Below, in pieces: positions 11,228-24,400 of a DNA stretch of 64,000 bases. The stretch is from Apostichopus japonicus. Lineage: Eukaryota > Echinodermata > Holothuroidea > Aspidochirotida > Stichopodidae. The position numbers were made by a program, and so were the translations under genes. Numbering within the stretch: position 1 is the first letter of the stretch; every line of letters starts with the position of its first letter. The stretch covers positions 14,471,303 to 14,535,302 of the forward strand of contig NC_092581.1 in NCBI RefSeq assembly GCF_037975245.1. The letters are read 5' to 3'. A model generated the notes under the pieces. The model did no database searches. It saw only the letters and a list, made by a program, of their open reading frames with translations, and was not told the DNA's origin.

Positions 11228-14200
11228 TCATTGGGCAAGGATCTGTGTGGTGGTTGTAACCGACATGACTTGATAGATTCTGAACGTCTTATTTTGGAAG
11301 ACTCTCTTGAAATATTGCACCTGTTCGGGAGTCTGTCGTCTGATGACTTCACAGAATCGTTCTCTGATGGTTCCTGGACCTGCTTCCTCTCTCCGTCCTT
11401 CCTTAGTGTAGTCTGGAGGCTAAAAACAGACACCAAAGAAAAACGACAACGACGATGATATACATTGCAAGTGGATCTCGCCATTTGCTACCAGAGAAAC
11501 GAAAAAAGAGTGGTTGTATATTTCCTGCCAGTAGACATTAAAGACTCGCCCCAAACCGCGTGCCGCAATCTGAAAAAGTTAACTTTACGTTGTTTGCAAG
11601 TAAAGTTTATTTTGTGTCGCTACAAATGCAGACAGTAATGAAACGTGATACCTTGTTATCTTTCATCTAGACCTGAAATGTCAATCGCTGCTATGTACAC
11701 TGTGTTGTGGGTATTGACCATAGCTGTATGTAGTGACTGTACACTAGTGTCTAAATACTGACAGTAGCAAGCTGTATGTGTATTTTCTCGATAGATGGTG
11801 GTGTCTAACACTTCTGTTACACCTCATTCGAAACTAGGTCAGATTACCAGCATGAGACGTTTCTTTGTGCGAGAGTCTTCAATGCCTTTAAGAACATGAA
11901 CATTCAAATCAATACATTAACTGATGAGTGGAAGTGGCAGGGGATTTGATTCTAGCAAGTAAAAATTTTATTTTTGACATCTCATTTTCTTTAGTATGTG
12001 GCATGAATGGTGAAATTTTAGGCCTGCCTGCAACCCCGTCGACATTTCTGATCAAATTCACTCAGTTTTATCATACACATTCACATTTACTGACTAGTGG
12101 ATTATTCCCAACAAATGTCTTTCATCCTTGCTAAACCAATCAGCCTAATAATTTAATGACAACAACCATAGAATTTTCTATTCAAAATTAAGTTAAGATA
12201 TGAATGTTACAAAAGTGCCATAATTTATGCTACATTTTGAAGAGCAATGGACTAGTCTTTGTATTATAGGTATGTTGTTCTAACTACTCCACAAACTTAT
12301 AGTGAAAACATTAAATACTGTGCTCTAATGTTGTTTGTGACAACTTGCTAATTGCTTTAAATTATCTTAAAAGCTACCAGTTATTTGTTCTATTCAACAA
12401 ATTAATTCCATTGCAGAAACACTTCATTGAAGAAACACAAGCTATAAAATTTCTGACGTTACTCATCGATATAAAATATCACTCTGTAACATGAGACACA
12501 TCATAGTGTCCGGGATTAAATCAACACAAGCTGTAACTGGCACCAAGAGGACTTACAATCACTGCCAGTACGATATGTAATTGAAGTGTAGTATTGAGCT
12601 TATCATATAACATATTCATGAATATTTATGAATATTCATGATATAGTTGGCGATACTCACATGCCCATTGGTTACGTCCATGATATCGATTAATCTGCAC
12701 CCTTGATTGCTTCTAGCCAGACAAATGCTATCTTCCAAAATAATAAAGTCTGTTCCTATCTCTGAATGGATATCGTAAACCTCTTTTACTGACCGTTTTG
12801 CATAGACCTGATAAAGCTAAAGAGAGTGAGAGAGAGAGCAGGGAATTACCGTAGATGACTTGTGACGAAAGATCCCATGATTTTCATCTACAATTCATAA
12901 CTTACTTGACATGCCACACCCAAGGGCATAACACCATCATGCCCTGTGTGGGCTGTGGCTGAGGGGTCAGTTTGGTAATGTTTCATACTATGTTTGGTAT
13001 CTCTTCTAGGTTTCTGTGGTGAGTAATTTTTATTAAAGTACAGAGTTGTTCTTTCCAGTCTAACCCAAGAAATCAAGCAGCATTCCTTAGTTTTGTACTC
13101 GTTATATCAAGGTAATTCAGGGGAATTAGAGTGGTTGGGAGGGGTGCAGCACTGGAGTGGAGTCCTACCATCCCTTCTGGGGACAGCAGGGTGTGAAGAT
13201 AGGAAAAAGAATGGGTACGGACAGCTTGACTAAACATAAAAACGATGTTTGTAATACTCTGTGATTGGAGTTGTAGGGTGGGTGGATCTAGTCTGTGAGT
13301 TGTATATTAAAGGCATTGAAGACTCGCCCCAAACCGTGTGCGGCCATCTGAAAAAAATTAACTTTCTGTTGCTTGCAAGTGACGTTTTGTTTGTGTCGCT
13401 ACAAAATGCAGACAGTAACTGAAACGTGATACCCTAATTGTTATCTTTAGTTGGACCTGAGATGTCCATCGCTGCTGTGTATACTGTGCTGTGGGTATTG
13501 ACCGAAGCTGTATGTACTGACTGTAAACTAGTGTCTAATTGCCTACGGTAGCAAGCTGTGTGTGTATTTTCTGGGATGATGGTGGTGTCTAACCCTTCTG
13601 TTACACCTCACTCAAAACTAGGTCAAATTACCGGCATTAGACGTTTCTTTTTGCGCGAGTCTTCACACCCTTTAAGTTAAATGCAAATGTAAAGAACAGG
13701 GAACAATGAGTAACTCATAACATAAAACAATAAAACATTCATACTCTCTTATCACTACAAGTTATTAGTAGATAATGAAAGTGCCCCCCCCCCCCACCAA
13801 AAAAAAAAAAAAAAAAAAAAAAACGAAATTTCTTACTTGGAAAGTCACATTCCTAAGCATTTTATCTTCAAAGTGTGGATGGTTGGTGAGTTTCCTCCCA
13901 GTGCAGAGTTTGACCCCGGCTAGGAGCTGCATGCTACCACTAAAAGAAGCCTCCTGAGGTGTCTGTTGACTTTTAAATCAAAGATTGTAAGATTCCTAGT
14001 GTCATAGATCAGTGTCCAAAACCAGCACATAAATGATAAAAGATACTTTGTCACTTTGGAAATTCAGGGTTTAATAACATCCAAGAGTCTGTTTTTTTCC
14101 TGTACTATCCATTTTTATCACATTTTTTTAATTTTATGGTTAGTTATATAATTCTTCACCTCCCCCCACCCCACCCCCCTTTATGATACCATATCAGCTG

Positions 14201-17200
14201 ATGATACCTTTCACCCATTCTTGACATAACATTACTTACGGTCAGTGACTCTTAGAGGGGCCACCACTCTTCATGAACTTAACTACAAGAGGTTGCACTT
14301 TCTAGCGAGTGCATCAAAGACTGTTGTCAGAGAAGGTGAAATTTATGCCCTCCGGTGAGTGTTAGGAATCTTGCCAAAGAGAAGCCAACTTACTTGATCC
14401 AATGCATGAGTTCTACTGTATCAGGATCATAAAACTCTCTCAATATTTCCAGTTCTGATGACATAGTTGGTAGCGACTGTTGAAATATAAGGAAACATTG
14501 ATTCCAAAAATGCAATTATTTTTAAAGAAAAGCTTGAAATATAAACAATATCAGTACAAGAAGAGAGAAACAATTCGGTTCCCCACTTTTACTAAGAGCA
14601 TATTGCTACAGAACAAGCTTGGATTTGGAAGGCTGATGAGGAATTTTGTTGTTAAGTTTGGTTTTATATGTAGTTTGAAGTTGATACATTTGTTTCCCAT
14701 AGTTGCCATCAATTTAACTTGACATAGCGACAGATAAGTTCTGATCGGAGGCACTGATGCCACTTTAACAAGAACGATGGCACTTTCTGAGTGTTTACAA
14801 GCTAAATGGCTATCCTTGACATTTTCATATAGTGGTTTACATTATTCAATAATGTTAACCTTCTAAGTTATTAAATCATCCATCTAACCACTTATAACAA
14901 AGCTAACAGGAGACCGATAAGGAGGTGGGTTGAGGGGAGAAGAAAGCGAAGTAAGAGTATGAGGTAATATGTACCAATGTGTGTGCATCTTTGGGAAAGC
15001 AGTTTCAAAAGAAAGATTAAGTAGTTACATTAGTAAAGTGAATAGAAAATTAAGATAAACAGATACCAATATACCAGGTATATCGATATACCGACGCACC
15101 CGAACTAGTACTTACTCTGGACACCAGGTGAAAAATACTGGGTATTACCGGGTATTCCTGGTAAATAGATATACCACGCACCCGAACTAGTACTTACTCT
15201 GAACACCAGCTGACGAATACCTGGCATTACCGGGTATACCCGGTATATCAATATACCGACGCACCCTAACTAGTACTTACTCTAGACACCAGCTGAAGAA
15301 TACCTGGTATAACCGCGTATACCTGGTATATCGATATACCGATTCACCCTAACTAGTACTTAACCTGGACACCAGCTGACCAATACCTGGTATTACCGGG
15401 TATACCCGGTATATCAATATACCGACACACCCTAACTAGTACTTACTCTGAACACCAGCTGACGAATACCTGGTATTACCAGGTATACCTGGTATATCGA
15501 TATACTGGCACACCCTAACTAGTACTTACTCTGGACACCAACAGTGACAACACAATCACGACAACAGAGTTCCTGATAATATCGACCTGAAGGAGTTCAG
15601 AAGAGATAAGAAAATATAAGAAAACATATCACTGATGATCAACAGATTAAAATGGATCAGGTTGGTTAAAGCTGAATACATTTGAATCACAGTGTTAAAA
15701 ATATTTTCCTCTTCAATGTATATTTGACATTGCCTATCACCAAGATATATATCCCTTTAACTGGTGTAAATATAAACTTACCAGCCATTTAGACTCGATT
15801 CCAACCTTGGCTAAAACAACTCTCCACGTTGACCGACAGCCGACCCCAAAGGCTGAGATGACACAGACCTGTGGAGTCCACACGTATTTCATTCTCATCA
15901 CCACCCAAGCCATGACTCCAAAGAGGGCGCTCTGCATGGCATGGTAGCAGAGCTCCGAGTTGGAGGTTATAAAATACTGTCTAGCTGCAGAGGCATCATC
16001 AACTTTTGTCCATCTGAGGAGATGGAAAGACCTCAAAAAACCTGAAGGACACGTTTACGATGATATCAACTGACTAAAGTTAAAATGAGGTTGATACCAT
16101 CCACTATATAATACTCTCAATGAACCAATATTTGCTAGTATTGCATTGAAGCTAGCATGCTATAAAGTCCAGTTATGGGCACTCATGTGTATGTTTTCCC
16201 TTCCTGGGACAGCTTATTTTTTTAATTTAAGACTCCTCCTGAATGTCTGGGAATAATTTGGAAGGACAGAAACCCCCAAAAGACTTGGAGTCAAGGCCAA
16301 TGACCTCTCACATTGCATCTTTTGAAAACCTGACTTAGTTGGTTTATGAATATGAATCAATATTTTGCATGCACATTGCTTTTCAGACAATGGTAAAGGT
16401 AGTTGATGAATTGTATTATTTAACCCGAGACACAATCGGGATTGCTTTCATAGGCTACTGATTCATTCACACAGTCACTATCATAGAATACAGAATATAT
16501 GAACACAGTGTCTCTATCTTTAAATTGGATGATCATATAGATGCATATGAAAGACAATCCCTCCCCCCTCCCAAAAAACAAAAATTATAATGAAATAAAC
16601 ATTTGCTTTAAGTGCAATAAATTCCAGCAGTAGCACATGTTAAATCACATCTAGTAATAACTAGAAATACATATTTGTATTAAAGAAAATAAGATGGAAA
16701 ATAAGAGGAGAAATATTAACTAAAAATATCTCCGAAATCTTTAATTTTTAATGACTGCAGGCTTTGTGATATAATTTTACTTGACTTACTCAATATATAA
16801 GTCTTGTAAAGTTAAAATTAAATCAAAATCTTGGTATCTCTCAGGCAGAAAACAATTTTGGTTTGCTGGTTATGTGTTCATCCTATGTATTTCTATCACA
16901 CACTGTAGGTTAATGATGTTGGTTGGGTGCATAAATATGTGGTTAGGAAAAAGGGACTTGGAGATTTGGAATAGGGTGCAAGGTTGGGCTCCAAGGGTGG
17001 AGGGCCAGCAATTTACCCTCAGCCAAACATTTTGGGTGAAATTGGTCAAAATTGGGGATATGTGGTCAGTTCTGTAGATGGTGAGCAGATTTCTAATTCT
17101 AGATAAAAGTCTCCTCCCTTCTCAAGCTAAACTGGTCACGTATGTCTACCATGGGTGTATGTCACTTCTAATTACACTTACATTCTGTACACCGCCGTTA

Positions 17201-18321
17201 CCATGGTGATAACAAGAAGTCCGAACATCGTGGGCAGATAACAGAGGAAGACGACCCCACTGCTGAGTTCCTCCAACGTCGTCCAAGGCATAAATTGAAA
17301 TGCAGAGTTACACATGTAGAGTAGGACATCAAATTCACTGTAAAACAGAAACCACAGTAAATATGAATATTCATGAAGTAACCTTAATTAAAGGAGTACC
17401 CAGTAATCCAAACCTTCTTTGCTGTGAAGGATATATATATATATGCCAAGAAAATGTACTCTTTTGGTTCCGAAAAAGCATTTTCTTTTGAATACAGCTA
17501 CCCCCCCCCCCCCCCCCCCTTAAGTTTATACCTTTCTGTAATAATAATGTGAAATGAGACCGATTTAACTAATATTTGCTAGTTATTTACATTGTTTCTA
17601 GAATGCTAGAAATTCAAAGTTTGGACAAACTTAGGTAATAGGATTGAATAACACCAAGACAAGGTAGGACAATTTTTTTCATAATCTGTACCTACATGAC
17701 ACATTAATAATTGGAATACTACTTAATTGTATTAATTAATTGGTTAAGCCTTTCAAAATCTCTTACCTTCCATTAGAGTAATCAAACTTTGATGACAAGA
17801 ATCGGAATATATGTCCGTCATCCTCTGTTCCAATCAGATACTAGAGAAATCAAAAGACAAAACTTCAGGTATGTCATTAACACTAAGAATATAAGGGGAG
17901 GGGGAAGGGGAAGGGGAGGGTGGGGGATTTAGATAGGACAGTACTTTTGAATATTCATTAGACTTGTGTTATCTCTTCAATACCAAAGCACACAAGAGAA
18001 ACATTCAAATAAAATAATTTATTACAAAATATTTGAAACTATATGAAGAATGCTGCAATACAATCGGAGTAGTTGGTTTTACTGGTCTTGAAATTGCAGG
18101 TTAATTTTTTTTTTGAAGATGATGATAAATTTTGTATAAATGGGTAATTAATTACCTATAAGAACAATAACACATAACAAAAAAATCTGAAAGGGGAAAC
18201 TGATACTCCAATAAATATGCTAGAATTACTTAATATGGTCACCTAGTAAGTGTCATCATTGCTAAGTCTCTCATAGTACACATAGATTGAAACGAAACGT
18301 GATATCAAACATCATAAATAA

Positions 18322-18413
<92 letters not shown>

Positions 18414-21400
18414 ATTGAATTGAATTGAAGTTATTACCTTTGTGATGAGAAAGAGAAATAGGAAATAACCAGTAGCATGAAGTAACCTATAACAATTCCA
18501 GAAGAGGTTCTTGAAGAATCCAGGCCCCTTGCTCACATCTGGCTATAAAAGGACCAAAAAAAAACCCAACATAGAATTTATATGAAAGTGGTAACATACT
18601 TATCTCAAGTTTAACGCTTATGCTAATCAGGGGAATAACCCAGGATATAGCATAGCAAAATCTACAAGATGCTAAACAGGTGCAAAGATGTTTAGCAGTT
18701 TTTGTATTCACAACCTATGTTTATTTTCAGCATTTTAAAATAAACAAACATAATATCATAAACAAACATCAGCCGGTGCCTTTCAATCATAAGGTCCTAA
18801 GTTCCAGTCACTCCAAGATAAATGTACGTCGTCCAGTTACAGAGTTGTTGACAATTGCCATTCATAATCATGGACGTTAAATATGAATCTAAGACTGACT
18901 TCGGTCACCTTGCGGCTTTGATAAGCCAATGATGGCTTCTTTGCGAGTTCTATCTAATATACTAGGAGGATCTAATATACATACATATGTCAAAACATTG
19001 TTGGCTGCGAACATCCGTCACACTTTTTAAGTTCATACAAAGTATCTAACCCCCCCCACAAGAGGGGAAAAGAAAGGGTGGGTGGGGGAGAGGTGGAATG
19101 TCATACACTAAACTGACACACTGAGATAACACTATCCAATCCAGAAAAATTATGCCTTGTTGCAAAATTGAATTAATTAAAACTCCTGAATATGTATAAA
19201 TTTTTCCTTTTTTAGTTGTAACTAAATCAACAACATAACAGGCTGCAATCGGGCAAGCAAATCTTGTACTTACAAATTTAATACAAAAAACCCATCCCAC
19301 CCGCTCTGAAAGAAAGAAAGAAACAATCAAATGAACAAAAACCGTTTCACTTTTCCTCTTTATGGAATTTTGCTTATATGTAGTCTTACAGTGCCCTAGA
19401 TACTTTTGGTATCACAAAAACTTCCCATTAATTTTATTTACACAAATCAGATCAAATATAATTCTGTAATTAAAATGGGTTTGTTATTACCAGAAAATGC
19501 AGTTGTAGACATGCTGCTAAGGAGAAGCTCTGAGCAACTGATGCTTTTAGCATCGCATTATTAAACTGCATGAATGCCACCAGCGGTAGGATAATAGCAA
19601 TGCTCATCAATAGAGACTCCACCTAGAGGAAAAAAATGAAGTGAAATCTGATGGCATCCATTTTCATGTTTGAAGAAAGTCAAACAAAGTTTGTAATCTC
19701 CTCACATGCATATAATTTATAACCTAACGATTGATCCTTCAATAGCCAAAAAAATAAATAAAAATAAAATAAAAACTGTTAAAATTGTTAAATTCTTTGG
19801 ACTGCCAAACTCTTAGGTTGCATAGCAAATAAGAGGAGATTGAAATCATAGACAATTTCACTACGATCATACTTTTTTAAAGATTCAAAAAGGCCAATCA
19901 AAAGGGCCGACCCATAAATCAGGAGTTGAATTTTGCAATATGTTTTCTGTATTTCCAGCAGTCATTAAAAGAATCAACTAAGTTAACCTTGGTATCTCGA
20001 AATAGTTTGCGGTTTTTGAAAGGATTTAGATACTCTATCATGAGTATGCATTATGTACATACACATTATTCATTGTCTTGTTTCTTTGCAGACAATGGTA
20101 TATAATTAACACAAAACAATGTCTTACTGAACCACAGTACACTGAGTACAAAGACATTAAGCCAGGTCCCCCAAATCATGGAATGCCCACTGTTGAAACC
20201 ATGGAGTGCTAACAGTGCAAAGACTGAAAATGCTTGTGACATTGTAACTAAAATGTGTAAAAGTAAGTTGGCCTGATGTTTCGATACTAGCAGGATCTTC
20301 TTCAGAGGTTAAATGACAAGTAACAGTAACAGAAGGGACAAAAACACGCACAGAATACAGACAGGTTAATGAGTACTGTGAACACAATGAGATAGATGTA
20401 AGGGGATTGGTAGACAAGGGATGGAGAGAAGAAAGCATTGTAACTAAAATGAACCATCAGGAAAAGTTCCAAAAAGGACCAATGGAACACATGATTTTTT
20501 GTCTTTCTTCAGTAATCATCAGCATTACTTTTTTATGCTTATATGCTAAACAGGATGAAATAAAGTAGTTTTTGTTTGGAATTAATTTAATGCATTTTAG
20601 TACTTTTGTTGACAAAGCAGGAATATTCTGTAGAGGGATCAGGGACATGGGTTGGGACGGAATAATGTGCAAAACTTTCGCCTCTTCTACAGGTCATGGT
20701 GGGTACATTTAAGAGTGTCATGATAGTCCATCCCCATCGACTATCAAGATTCCTGAAATCTGAAAGAGCCCCAAGATAGATCCTGCTTATAAAATAAAAA
20801 GAACACAAGAGATATTAACAAGTATTCTACCTTCCTTGAGGGGATGATGCTCAGAAATGCACAGATATATAAGCTGATTGCCTGTAGTAACAGTATAAAC
20901 TGTGAAAACTGCCAGGTAATTGTAAAACAAATGGAAGAAACCACCACGGCTGCCAGCTTTAGACTCTGTAATTAAAACAAATAAAAAAGGTGGTTTTAAA
21001 GGTCATAAATCTAGTATAAATAATCACAAAGATATGATTATATTAATACATTATAATAATAGGTATTCACTCACAATAATATCTATCATATAACTTGAGT
21101 ACCTCTTGTGGTTATTTCACAGTACGCCAATGAAAAAACATCGAGGTATCAGTGACAATCCCTTGAAATCCAAAGGGATTGTGCGGGGATCAAGAGGGCG
21201 ATTTTTGACACACGATGACACAGATCTGTCAGTCTTTCCCTCTCTCACACTGGGGAAACTCCATCACACAGGTTCACGTAGGAATCTGTGACAGCTTGTG
21301 GCAAGATATTCAATGTGTGAGACAGAATTGTCCAAGTTTTCCATGTAGGCCAATAATTGTTTTATCCTTGGTTTGGATTGTGTCAGGTTTGCCAATACAG

Positions 21401-24400
21401 AAACACACATTTTCTCGCTCACTTGTCACAAGTATGTGTCAAAGTCCATGTTTTCCACACGCTTTAGGAATTCATGAAAACATGTGATTTCAGCAAATTC
21501 ATGTACAAATGTCATTGTTAGGCTGATATAGACAACTTCTGTCAATTATTTTTTATCAAGGACATTTTCTCAAGGGTGATTTCGCCAGAAATGTTGGTGA
21601 ACAGCAGAAGTGATCGTAAACTTTGAAGAAAAAGTAGTAGTTAGTTTCACCCTCCCTTTAAAATCTTATAAATATTATCCAATATTTTTGAAATAAAAAG
21701 TACCTCTCTTCCTTCCTTAGCAGATGACCTCAGGTACAGGGTTACCGAGAAAAGTTGTACGTACAAAATCGGAATGGCAAAACTCTCCCGGAGTGGTACG
21801 GTAAAATCGACCCTCGTTGTATGAGACCTGTCGGTAATGCAAAGATATTTTTTTTAAGTTCAAAACAAAAACCATGTACTGATCCTCATGAGGAGTGAGT
21901 ATCTACCATTTATAGGACTGAGCCACTAGGACTGAGCCATCATGACCCCTCCCCCAACCCCCCAAATATATTTAAGTCAATTTGCTTAGAAGTACTAGTC
22001 TTAACTCAAGTAGGCGGCCTACACATTTGCATGTATGTAAATGTACACACATGTAGTATTTGTGGTTTCGTATTCATATAAACATCAAGATTCATTGGAT
22101 CCTGGTAGGATCGAAACATCAGGCCAACTTTCTTTTACACATTCTCTCTAGTGGATAAGCAGTTTGCTAACAGTTTTATTTTATTTCTAGTTTAAGATTC
22201 ATTGGATTCAGTACATGTATGTGCTCAGCAAACTCTTTGACCCACGACCCAGTATCTTCTCTAAGGACTGACCCACTGGCCACCACGACCCGCCCTACCT
22301 CCCCCTCCCCCACCCCAGACACTCTGACTCTTCCTCATACAAAAAAAATACCATGTACTGACACTCATGAAGTGTGAGTACAATTACAAGATATTGAACC
22401 TTGTGTACTCTTAAATTGTACTCAGTTACTTTTGTACCTTACGTGTCTTCCTGGAAGACAAACGTATACTGAGTGGATGTAGAAAGGCTACACAGAGAGG
22501 ATGAAGAAGATATGAAAATGCCTTGAAAAATGTTTCTCTGATGTAAGAGAAAATTCTGACTGACGTAATGAAACTATCATTTCGGACAAATTTTGAATGA
22601 TTTTTTTTCTGGTTGTCCTACAAACAACCTGGTTTCACCTCTTTTGGTTGTCAGAACAGTAAATTTGGTAGTCCCCCCCAAAAATGTAATAAAATATAAA
22701 CAAAGAATGACAATTATGTACACTGTAGGACAGATGTGTAGGTTAGTGAATGGCTAGAACACCAGCTTTGGGCTACTAAAACTCTACTTAGAGTGGATCG
22801 AAGGTCAAACCACCGTTTTTTTATTTGATTTCAGTATCTCGAAAGTGACGAAAGGTGATACCAATTTGATCATTTCACCTATTTCGGGGTCTTTAGTTAC
22901 AATTACACCATCTAAATTTGATGTAAACAGCATGACATGCTGATTTTGGTTGTCCTAACCTTGGAGGATAGCTAAGAATCTCCCTTGCATGATCGACAGT
23001 GCCTACAGTCACAATATAGTATAAAAGCAGTGATGAGTTTGCTCCTACATATTGTTAACAATGATAGATGAAATGTGTAGATAAGCTTGCGAGTGAATGA
23101 ATGAGTGAATGAATGTAGTAACAGAGTCTTACATAACCATCACACAAGACAAGCCGACAACGCTCATTGCTATTTTTACCATAGTAACAGGGAAATTCGG
23201 TCTTCGTAATAGAGCAATACAAATTTGGAATGATCTATCAAAAAAGTTTTAGTCTATACCTTCAAAACCCACATTCACCAGACATTTGGAAAAAAAATTT
23301 ATAAACTCGTTCTAGTATTATATAATCTATTCACGTATCCATATCAGCATCATCAGGTTATCATTATTGTATATTTAATCCTTACGTACTCTATATAATG
23401 TTTTATTTATATTTGTACATTTTTTTGCCCTTTTCTTCCAGGGAGTCTCCTACTTTGTTAAGTCTTTTTAAGACTTCCTTTTACCATCGTACACAATTGG
23501 GGATAAAACAAATAAATGAATTTAATGAGTTAGAATATTTCGGTGAAGAAGTTTTTGTACTGTACCTGTTACAAACATAAAATGCAGAGGCAAGCAGACC
23601 TGAAAGCCATGAATTACCCAGCAACCAACCAAGCCCAAATAGAGTTATGAGATAGATGCCATGCAAAGCAAAGATGAAATGAATGTAAAAGATGATTGGT
23701 GAAAGGTAGTCCTGCAAAGATGAAAAGAGTTCAGAGGGAGCAACATTTTTATCATCCGATAGCACGAAAATATGCAGTGAGTGAAAGTAAGCCGAAATTT
23801 GCTTAAACCTTTTGTCAGAAACTATAATTTGAGTGAGGGCCTGCTTCCTGTTATCCAACCTTTTGTTGATTTCTTCTTCATAACCAGTTTTATAGCTTTT
23901 CCTTCATTCCTTTTGATGCTACACTTTGCTTTAAACTTGTCGCACACAGGAACTGGAGGTACAGGTAGCATAGTTACCCATTAAGGAAGGAAAGGATGAG
24001 ATACCTATAAAGATGATTTCTCTACCAACAGTCAACAAATGTCACACTACAACCCTGGAAGCAGATTGGAAGTTAAACTTCACAGGTTTGTAAAGTAAAA
24101 CGATGATCAAAGGTTTCCATACGAATATTTTATCCTGCTATAAAGCCACCAAGAATGAACATAATTATTAATAATGAATATGAAATGGAATGGTAATGAA
24201 ATGAAGAATATCTCTCAAGAACATATATATTTTAATTATAAATATATCTTTCCAAAAAAATGTTGTGTTTACGTGTCGTGAAACACTGCTCGCAAAAATC
24301 CATAAAACACTTCTCAATTCCTGTAAACTGACGTACACTAATACAAGAGCTTGCAGTGCTAGGTAAACTTAATGATAACCAAAGTCTGCTTAATCTCTGT

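Noticed and set aside
11231-11458. 75-codon plus-strand open frame
   Set aside because: Complementary shadow of the last DPY19L3 exon, whose minus-strand frame ends RVFQNKTFRIYQV and matches the family C-terminus.
15061-15541. CRISPR-like regular repeat
   Set aside because: The units are contiguous 83-bp tandem copies without unique spacers, in an intron of an animal gene.
20157-20438. 93-codon minus-strand open frame
   Set aside because: It runs through the retroposon insertion and the cryptic-exon segment; its end inside the insert is shared with other copies only as the hairpin.
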